From Kentomonas sorsogonicus (taxonomy: Eukaryota > Euglenozoa > Kinetoplastea > Trypanosomatida > Trypanosomatidae): 64,000 nucleotides of DNA. The notes beneath the pieces were generated by a model. That model was not told where the DNA came from. It did not search any database and worked only from the letters and a program-made list of their open reading frames with translations. This document shows, piece by piece, positions 57,316 through 64,000 of the stretch. The translations under genes and the position numbers were made by a program. Positions within the stretch are counted from its first letter, which is position 1. The number at the start of each line of letters is the position of its first letter. The DNA lies in contig JAQOSZ010000061.1 of assembly GCA_030347455.1 (NCBI GenBank), positions 62,001 through 126,000 of the forward strand, in the 5' to 3' direction.

Positions 57316-59000
57316 TCATTTTCCAATGGCTGGCGACGCCTCCGGACTTTGGCGCTGCAGCTCCTCCGCGAGAGGTGCGGGGAAACAGTTGTCGGCGCCT
57401 GCGCCGGCGAAGAGGGCGCGCAGACACACCCATGCGTCGCGGGACACGTCCTTGTGAGTCGAGGCCGCGAGACGCCTCAGCGGCGGCAGCGCCTCCCGCA
57501 CGACGCCCTCTGTTGGCGCCTCTAGCCGCGGGAGTCTTCCGTATATCTTGCGCAGCGCCGCCGTCAGACCACGCGCGCGGTGGGCGGCAAGGCGGCTGGG
57601 GAGCGCGAGGGCGGCGGCGGCCTCCGCCAGCGGCGCACACAGCTCCCAGCGCTGCGCCGGCGTGAAGACCGCCGAGCTGAGCGCCGTCTTGAGGACGATG
57701 CGGAGGAGGTCGTTTTTTTCCTTCTGCGTTCCCGCCGCTGGCTGCCACCCCCCTTCCCTCAGCGTCGCGAGCAGAGGCGGATAGAGGTACAGGTCGCACG
57801 GCGTCGGGCGCGCCGCCCCCGCAGCCGAGTGGTGATGATGATGCATCATACGTTGCAGCTTCGCGGCCGCGCTGTGCGACGCGTGCGGGGCCCCTCAGCG
57901 CCCCAGCCCCTGGCGACCGCCCACATCATCCCGATCACGCCCGCCTCGCTCACCTGCCGCAGCTGTGCCGCGTCGTAGCGGAAGCCAAACATCTCCACCA
58001 CCATGAGCGCGGCGGACGCGAGCGAGTCGTCCAACCCGACCCGTATCAGGGCGAAGGCGCGCACGGCGGCCCCCGAGTCCAGCGCCTCCTGCAGGCGCGC
58101 CTGCGCCTCTGCCTTCTCCGCCGGCGTGCGCCACTCGCGGTCCTCGCGGACACAGAAGGCCGCCGTCTGCAGCACGCGACAGCGCGCCTGCGCGTCCACG
58201 GCGCCGTCGGCGGCGAGGGCGACGAGCCGCGTCAACGCGTCCCGCACAGCGCCAGGCGCCAGCGTCAGGTCCTTGTTGTGCAGCACGTTCCCCAGCGACC
58301 ATATCGCGTCGTCCGCCGCCTCCGCCGAGTGGCGCCCGGCGCCGGACCGCAGTTCGTTCTCCACGCACGTCACCAGCGCCGGCACTAAGCCCTGGCGCAC
58401 GAGTGCCTGCGCCGCGCGGCCGCTGTTCTCGCCGATCAGCGGCCGCAGCATCTGGGCGGCCAGGCGCCGGATCTGCGCGCGCGGGTGGTGCGCCAGCGTG
58501 TCCAGCGGCGCGGCGGCGCTGATCGTCTCCGCCGTCGCGTAGGCCACGTTGTAGTCGCGCGCGAGGTGGCACAGCAGCGCGACGGCGGTCTGCAGCAGCG
58601 TGTCTGCCTGCGCCTCCGCCTCCGTTTTGGACGCGCGGGAGCGCTGCAGCACCCCTTCCCAGAGGTACGGAACAACGCCAGACGTGTACACCTCCGCCGC
58701 CACGCGCGGGTTGAGCTCGTAGACAACACTCCCGAGACACGCCAGCAGGGTCTCCATCGCCTCCTGCACTGCTTCCCCGTCATCATCCGAGTGGCCCTTC
58801 ACGTTCGCTGTATGGAGGAGGCCACGGGACTTGACGATGTCCGCGGCGTCGCGCAATCGGCAGTGGAGAGCGGCGTCGACGCGTGGGAAGATCTCGCCGG
58901 AAGAGGCGTCAGAAGCACCAGAGCTCTCATCTGTGGAGGTATAATGACTAGTACTGTCGTGGTCTTCCGATTCGTTCCCACTAGCGTCGGACGAGGACAT
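57316..59000 (-). CDS. Armadillo-repeat protein, importin-alpha-like
   Basis: About 560 codons, ATG at 59000 (MSSSDASGNESEDHDSTS). An acidic Ser-rich N-terminus is followed by repeated helical pairs with ARM-like spacing: METLLACLGSVVYELNPRVA, LLQTAVALLCHLARDYNVAY, RRLAAQMLRPLIGENSGRAA, ADDAIWSLGNVLHNKDLTLA and RLQEALDSGAAVRAFALIRV. The repeat with W-x-L-G-N-V resembles the W/N array of importin-alpha, but the basic importin-beta-binding N-terminus is not evident. A His run and a second helical block (QRWELCAPLAEAAAALALPS; LREALPPLRRLAAST-type) complete the protein. The frame changes near 57.85-57.9 kb. A scaffold or transport-adaptor role is inference. Confidence 0.75.
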
Positions 59001-59438
59001 ACTAACAGCCGTGCTTGTATCTGTAATGGAATTTCCCGGAGCCTTCCATCAAAGGGAAAGCAGCAGAGAATATAGTGCTTGCAGTGTCCCATACAGTGCT
59101 GCAGCAACAGGAAATGAAGGGATGGAAGGTAGTATAAGTCTGTGAGTGCGGCGAACAGGAATACGTCTTCCAATGTTTCTTCCTACATTTTTTTTTTGTG
59201 CTGGAGGAGCATCAAATGATCTGAAAATAACGACACTAATCTGATCGCAAAATGCTGTTAGTCGGCAGAAAAGCACGTTAAAACAGTAAGACACACACAG
59301 GCACACACACCAGCTTGAGCCGCCGCAAGTTTTAAGACAATGTAAGCAAGCAATAGACACCAATTGAAGTGGTACGAAACAATCAAGAGAAGTAGTAAAA
59401 AGATCTCTCTCTCTCACTCAAAGAGTGAAGAAGGTGCG
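59001..59438. other. Intergenic region
   Basis: About 440 bases, moderately AT-rich. CT-rich DNA on the + strand (59403-59418) flanks the 2H phosphoesterase stop. No feature beyond spacer recognised. Confidence 0.5.
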
Positions 59439-60959
59439 CTAGAGGGGGATGGAGGCCTCCACGACGTGCGCGCCCGTCTCGCCGTCCAGCGCCGCGAGGC
59501 GGTTCAGCTCCACGCACGGCAGCTCCACCTCCCCCAGCGGGCGGCCAGCGAAGCGCTCAACCAGCTCGCGGGCGTCGAAGGGCCGCGTCGCCGCCGCCCC
59601 GCGCTGCCGCCGCCACTTTTTGTTCACGACGGTGACGTGCGGGAGGCGCGCGCACTTGGCGGCCTCCGCCGCGTGGTGCTCGTCGGCCCCCGTCAGCTCC
59701 GCCAGCGCCGCGCGCGCGGTGTCGCCGACGAGGGCGATGGTGGCGGCGGACGGCGCGTCGGCGGGCGGCAGATAGACCACCGCCGCCTTGCGCGGGTCCA
59801 GCTGCGTGTTGTTGGGGCCGCCGGGCATCACCGTGAGCGCCCCCAGCGCCGCCCGGGGGTGCGACTGCTGCTGCTTCTGCTGCTGCTGCTGGTGGTGCTT
59901 GGCCTTGGCGGCCTCCCACGCGGGCGCGAAGGCGCTGTGCAGCAGATCGACCGCGAAGGCGACGTCCTGCGGGTGCGGCAGCGTCAGCATCAGCAGCGTC
60001 ACGTGCAGGCGCGCGGCGGCCGGCGCCACCATCTCGGGCGTCAGGCCGGACGACGCGGGCGCCGCCGCCGCGTACGCGCGCACCTCGTCCAGCAGCTGGC
60101 TCGCGCGCGCGGCCGCCTCCGGCGTTTTCGCGACCGGGATGGAGACAAAGTGGGTGAAGGCGGGGCCGGCCCCCGCCGCCGCCGCGCGCTCCGCCTCCGT
60201 GCGCGCCGCCGTCTTGTTCTTCTTGGCGCCGCCCCCCGCGCGGCAGTCCGGCTCGTCCGCATAGACACCCGCCTCCTCCGCCTCGCCGTCGTCGCCGCTG
60301 TGACTCCAGTCGTCGGAGCCGTCCAGCACCACGTCGCCACCGCCGGAGTTGTCGTCGCCGTCCTCCTCCTCCTCGTCGTCCGCGTATGCGTCGGCGGCCG
60401 CGGGGAGCTGCGCCTTCTTCTTTTCCTTCTCACGCTTGGGCTTGGCGGGGTCCGCGGCGGGCGCGGTGCAGACGCGGTAGCAGCGCTGCGTGTGCGGCTG
60501 CACGGCGGCCCCCTCGCCGGCCGCCAGCGCCGCGGGACTGCAGGTGGCGGGCCGCAGTACCACCAGCTGCGCCCGCGACGCGCTGGCGTCGTTGCCGTTG
60601 CCGTTGCCGTTGCTTTCGCGCGCCTTCTTGCCTTTCTTACCGCCGCCCGCCGCCTGCTGCTGCTGCTGCTGCGCGTCCCGCAGAAAGCCCGGCTCGATGG
60701 CGAGACAGTTGCCGCACACCCGGCGGATGTCGCTGCTGGGCTTCCGGCACTGCGGGCATGTCCACGTCCCGCCCGCGCCGCGGGGCCGTGTGAGGTGCAC
60801 GCGTCTGTCGTATTCGCCGCGCGACTCGCCGTACATCTCGACGAGCTGCTCGCGCGTCGCCACATCCATGCGCTTCTCCGCCTGTATGATCGCCGCGTCC
60901 TCCGCCGTCAGCTTCACAGGGGCCGTCGCCTGCGTCGGGGGCGCGTACACCTCCTCCAT
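59439..60959 (-). CDS. AKAP7-type 2H phosphoesterase with N-terminal zinc finger
   Basis: Intact, 506 codons, ATG at 60959 (MEEVYAPPTQATAPVKL). Residues 65-92 form a RanBP2-like zinc ribbon: W66, C68, C71, C82, C85 (C-x2-C-x10-C-x2-C), although the usual Asn after the second Cys is Ser. Residues 96-265 are a Gln, Lys, Asn and Asp/Glu-rich linker. The C-terminal half is a 2H fold of the AKAP7/AKAP18 central-domain type: FTHFVSIPV (269-276), first H-x-T at H319/T321 in RLHVTLLMLTLPHPQDV, and second H-x-T at H441/T443 in LPHVTVVNKKW. Both catalytic histidines and threonines are present. Family members hydrolyse cyclic or 2'-5' linked oligonucleotides, process RNA ends, or bind nucleotides. The zinc finger suggests RNA or protein binding. 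Substrate unknown. Confidence 0.85.
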   Translation of the reverse strand: MEEVYAPPTQATAPVKLTAEDAAIIQAEKRMDVATREQLVEMYGESRGEYDRRVHLTRPRGAGGTWTCPQCRKPSSDIRRVCGNCLAIEPGFLRDAQQQQQQAAGGGKKGKKARESNGNGNGNDASASRAQLVVLRPATCSPAALAAGEGAAVQPHTQRCYRVCTAPAADPAKPKREKEKKKAQLPAAADAYADDEEEEDGDDNSGGGDVVLDGSDDWSHSGDDGEAEEAGVYADEPDCRAGGGAKKNKTAARTEAERAAAAGAGPAFTHFVSIPVAKTPEAAARASQLLDEVRAYAAAAPASSGLTPEMVAPAAARLHVTLLMLTLPHPQDVAFAVDLLHSAFAPAWEAAKAKHHQQQQQKQQQSHPRAALGALTVMPGGPNNTQLDPRKAAVVYLPPADAPSAATIALVGDTARAALAELTGADEHHAAEAAKCARLPHVTVVNKKWRRQRGAAATRPFDARELVERFAGRPLGEVELPCVELNRLAALDGETGAHVVEASIPL

Positions 60960-61585
60960 GCTTGTCGATTAAAGAGGAGAGATGTACTAGTAAAACTGTG
61001 TTGTGCTATATTTCTACGCACAAATAAAGACGAAGAGGAACAAAAGAAACCTTGCTTAAAAAAAATAATAATAATGTGAAATGAGTGGCGAATAAGAGTA
61101 GTGTGAGTAAAGCGGATCGCGTGTATCATGGTGTCTTTCAGTCTCCTCAGCTGAACAAGATAGCGGCAACGTATCAGGTTACTTTGATGGGGAAAAAGGA
61201 GAGAGAGAGAGAACACGTCTCAAATTCCGTAAATAAAATGTACGCAACCAGAGACGAATACTTCTGGACCATTATCACCAGTAAGGAATACGCGAAAGAT
61301 GTAGTCAAACGAATAATACTAAAAAAAAAAAAGAAGTGGGATTCATGCAATAAACAAACAAAACAGTGATGAAAGCAGACAGGAGATCGGAGATGAAACC
61401 ACATCAATGTTATAAAGAAAAGAAATATGAAGAGCTAAGCAACCCGCAAATGTGCAAGAAAAACAAGTAGAAAAAGAACCAATTGAATTAATGAAAGTTG
61501 AGAAAAAAAAAGAGAGGTCGAGTTAATAACACGAAAACAAGTCCACAACAACAGTAACAACAACAACAACAGGAAGCGCACGACG
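60960..61585. other. Intergenic region
   Basis: About 630 AT-rich bases. A short GA run at 61200-61212 and purine stretches supply weak polypyrimidine tracts on the sense strand. Nothing else recognised. Confidence 0.5.
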
Positions 61586-64000
61586 TCAATCCTCGACGAT
61601 CATGACGCTATCGCTGCCGCTGTCGTTGAGATTGTTACTACTGCCAGTAGGAGCCACATTGCCATAACTATTGCTCGTGCTTGGATGCGCAGACACATGC
61701 TGAAGAGCACCGCGCTGCTGCTGCTGCTGCTGCTGTTGTCGCCCGCCACTCTCGCCGTCGCTCTCCACCTCGATCGCGTTGCCGGCGGTGCGTCCAGGGG
61801 CGTAGGCGGCGTACACGGACGGGTCTGACACGCGCGCGTTCACCACTACCCGCGCCCGCTGCGCCCACCGCCCCGGCATGTGCCGCGCGCTGCCGCCGAC
61901 ACCCCCGCCACTGGTGCGGCGCCGCTTGCGCGAGGAGGAGGCGGCAGCGGCTGCGGCTGCCGACCCGCCGCCCGCGCCCCCTCCCTCTCGGCGGGCCCAG
62001 GCCTCCCTGTCAAAGACTGCGCCACCACCGCCGCCGGCGTCGGCGCGGGTCTCGCCCGGCAGCAGGAACTCTGCCTCGTCGTCCTCGGAGCCGTCCGCCG
62101 CCGCGATCGCACGGGCGTCGAAGACGGGCCGCTGCGACAGTGTCCGGGGGAGGCCGCTGCTGCGGTCGGTGTGCGCGGCCGCCAGCCGGTCGATCTCCCG
62201 TAGCACGTCCTGCAGGCCGCTCATGTAGCGCCGCCTGCGCTGGCGCGTCTGCCGCGCGGCCGCCGCCTGCGCCGCGGCGTCGCTCTCGCCCGCGTCGACG
62301 GCGAAGTGGTCCAGGCGGCGGTACTGCTGGTAGTAGAGCTCCTCCTCCAGCCCAAAGGCCTCGTCGGCGTCCTTCTCCAGAAAGGCCGAGTAGCGCTCCG
62401 CCCGGCGCACGAGCGCCGCCACCGCCGCCAGCACCGCGTCCTCCGCCGCCAGCGCCGCCGTCGCCGCCGCGCGCCGCTGCTCCCGCGGCCCCCGCGGCGC
62501 CAGCCCCACCGCCGCCGCTTGCCCTGCCCCAGCGGTCGCGCGGATGGCCGCCGCGTCGCGCCGCAGGGTGCCGACCATCTCGTGCAGCGTGATGCCGCTG
62601 AGGCTGTTGCGCTTGGTGAGGCTCTCCTCCACCACCGTCTGGAACACCCACTCCTTGGCGAGCTTCTTGAAGAAGAGGCTCTGCTCCAGGGTGTGCTCGC
62701 ACAGCAGGCGGTACACAAAGACGGGCCGCGTCTGGCCGTAGCGGTAGGCGCGCCCGATGGCCTGCTGGTCGTCCGCGGGGTTGAAGCCGGTGTCGAGTAT
62801 AATGACGCGCGTCGCCGCCGTGATGGTGACCCCGACGCCGCCCGCCTTGGTCGACAGCAGAAACACCTCCGGCCCCGGCGCGCCGCAGCCCCCACCGCCG
62901 CCGCCGTTGCTGCCGTTGGTTTGGTTGAAGCTCCGCAGCGCCTGCGTGCGCTGCTGGTGACTGCTGGAGCCGTCCAGCCGTATGTACCGTATGGGCCGCG
63001 GGAGCCGCAGCGGCGGGAACGGCGATGCTTCGGTGCCATTCTCTTCGGTGTGATTGCCGTCGTCGGCGTCGGCATCGGCATCGTCGCCGCCTGCGTCGTC
63101 CACCGCCTCCTCCGCCGCGCTCCCGTCGGCGGCCGCGGGTGCCGCTCCGCTGCTACTGCTGCGGCGGCGGCGGGCAGCGAGGCGTTCGCGCCGCTCCGTG
63201 TTGGCCGCCTCGAAGAGCTGTTCGCAGAGGTCGAGGATCTGCGTCGAGAGGGAGAAGACGAGCACTTTTTCGTTGGCGCGCATCGCCGCCGCGATGATGT
63301 GCAGCGCCGCCGTCATCTTGCCGCTGTCCTCCAGACGCAGCCGGTAGTTGCCCAGGCCCTCCGGGGGCACGCACAGCGCACTCAGCCCGGTGGACTGGTA
63401 CGCCGTCACCGCCGGAGCCGCGCCGTCCGCGCTGTTGCCGCCGCCTGCTGCTATGGACGACTCCCCCGCGCGGTACAGGAGCAGCGGGTGCGTCGCGATC
63501 TTCCCCGCGAAGGAGACGGAGGCCAGCAGGTTGCCGCCCGTGGCGGACCCCGCCTGCCCGGTGCCCTCGCCGAGGCTCACAGGCAGCTGCGTGCTCCAGT
63601 CGTCGCCGGCGACGGTGTCGACGAAGCGGAGGTACAGGTCGCGCTGCCGCTGCGAGAGCGCGACGACGACGACGGTCTCGTGCAGCGGCGGCAACTCCCG
63701 GCGCAGCGGCGCGCTGTCCATGCGCAGCACAAACGGCCGCACTTCGTTCACCAGCGCAAAGGTCTTCTTTTTGGCGGCGTCGACGGCCTCCGCGGAGGCG
63801 CGCTGGTGCGCCGCGCCGTGGATCGGTTGTAAAAAGAACTGCTGGAAGCGGCGGCGCTCGAAGAATTTGTAGAGCGCGAAGTCGATCATGGCCCAGTACT
63901 CCATCAGGTGGTTCTGCAGCGGCGTCCCGGTCAGCAGCAGGCGGCGCAGCGGGTGCAGCGAGCGCAGCGCACGCACCGCCTGCAGCCGCGCCGACTTGAG
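61586..64000 (-). CDS. SNF2-family ATPase, Rad54/ATRX-like (5' end outside window)
   Basis: Chromatin remodelling or DNA translocase motor; the last 805 codons are present and in one frame. At the right edge it opens with LKSARLQAVRAL, which follows the DEGH box in this family, then LLLTGTPLQNHLMEYWAMID (motif III), RPFVLRMDSAPLRRELPPLH, DSGKMTAALHIIAAAM, YIRLDGSSSHQQRTQALRSF (motif IV), FLLSTKAGGVGVTITAATRV (motif V) and DQQAIGRAYRYGQTRPVFVY (motif VI), then LEQSLFFKKLAKEWVFQTVV. An acidic insert lies inside lobe 2 (about 63.0-63.2 kb). The tail (61.6-62.5 kb) is Ala/Arg/Gly-rich with RKRRRTSGGG, possibly nuclear targeting, and ends SDSVMIVED. The layout resembles ATRX/ARIP4/Rad54 relatives. 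JBP2 also carries an SNF2 domain, but it ends soon after motif VI and lacks such a tail. Motifs I and II lie outside the window. Confidence 0.88.
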   Translation of the reverse strand, partial: LKSARLQAVRALRSLHPLRRLLLTGTPLQNHLMEYWAMIDFALYKFFERRRFQQFFLQPIHGAAHQRASAEAVDAAKKKTFALVNEVRPFVLRMDSAPLRRELPPLHETVVVVALSQRQRDLYLRFVDTVAGDDWSTQLPVSLGEGTGQAGSATGGNLLASVSFAGKIATHPLLLYRAGESSIAAGGGNSADGAAPAVTAYQSTGLSALCVPPEGLGNYRLRLEDSGKMTAALHIIAAAMRANEKVLVFSLSTQILDLCEQLFEAANTERRERLAARRRRSSSSGAAPAAADGSAAEEAVDDAGGDDADADADDGNHTEENGTEASPFPPLRLPRPIRYIRLDGSSSHQQRTQALRSFNQTNGSNGGGGGGCGAPGPEVFLLSTKAGGVGVTITAATRVIILDTGFNPADDQQAIGRAYRYGQTRPVFVYRLLCEHTLEQSLFFKKLAKEWVFQTVVEESLTKRNSLSGITLHEMVGTLRRDAAAIRATAGAGQAAAVGLAPRGPREQRRAAATAALAAEDAVLAAVAALVRRAERYSAFLEKDADEAFGLEEELYYQQYRRLDHFAVDAGESDAAAQAAAARQTRQRRRRYMSGLQDVLREIDRLAAAHTDRSSGLPRTLSQRPVFDARAIAAADGSEDDEAEFLLPGETRADAGGGGGAVFDREAWARREGGGAGGGSAAAAAAASSSRKRRRTSGGGVGGSARHMPGRWAQRARVVVNARVSDPSVYAAYAPGRTAGNAIEVESDGESGGRQQQQQQQQRGALQHVSAHPSTSNSYGNVAPTGSSNNLNDSGSDSVMIVED

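Noticed and set aside
61586-64000. Identification as JBP2
   Set aside because: The sequence after motif VI is too long and low-complexity for JBP2, and the hydroxylase domain that would decide it lies outside the window.

Overview
The window looks like one stretch of a kinetoplastid (trypanosomatid-type) nuclear chromosome. All 18 genes that can be supported lie on the minus strand with no strand switch in 64 kb. None needs a cis-intron. Coding DNA is very GC-rich, while the intergenic DNA is AT-rich and full of polypurine runs on the + strand, which are polypyrimidine tracts on the coding strand. In several cases a tract followed by AG sits just before the start codon, as expected for spliced-leader trans-splicing of a polycistronic transcript. 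The amino acid permease and the directional layout fit this group. The genus cannot be named from the sequence.

Layout, left to right (each gene reads right to left): 1-3722 large low-complexity coiled-coil protein running off the left edge; 4825-9432 mitochondrial single-subunit RNA polymerase; 11009-12055 mitochondrial hypothetical protein; 13082-16971 giant coiled-coil protein; 17594-19825 cysteine-rich PLAC8-like protein; 20646-23369 hypothetical protein; 23902-24606 small lysine-rich protein; 25139-29114 formin with a degenerate PTEN-like N-terminus; 29702-33016 PRP16-type DEAH splicing helicase; 34325-36515 CRT-like transporter A; 37345-38373 SLC25A34/35-type mitochondrial carrier; 39893-41662 CRT-like transporter B; 42696-44050 membrane J-protein; 44838-52904 very long TRAPPC10/Trs130-like protein; 54647-56382 amino acid permease; 57316-59000 armadillo-repeat protein; 59439-60959 AKAP7-type 2H phosphoesterase with a zinc finger; 61586-64000 SNF2-family ATPase running off the right edge.

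The cluster is functionally mixed, as is normal for these organisms: mitochondrial gene expression and transport, splicing, actin assembly, membrane traffic, nutrient uptake and chromatin. The only clear genomic relationship inside the window is the diverged CRT-like pair flanking the carrier gene. No mobile element, virus-like element, CRISPR array, rRNA or tRNA gene was recognised.

Fourteen of the 18 genes switch reading frame one or more times. Where the break can be placed, it is a one-base change, several times in a homopolymer. This affects conserved single-copy genes, so consensus indel errors in the assembly are more likely than mass pseudogenisation. Gene spans below are therefore given from the first credible ATG to the last credible stop, with the breaks noted. 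The sequence supplies no strong case for a wholly new system. The best leads are the formin architecture, the zinc-finger 2H phosphoesterase, the CRT-like pair, the oversized TRAPP-like subunit, and a G-rich island at 12.5-12.9 kb.
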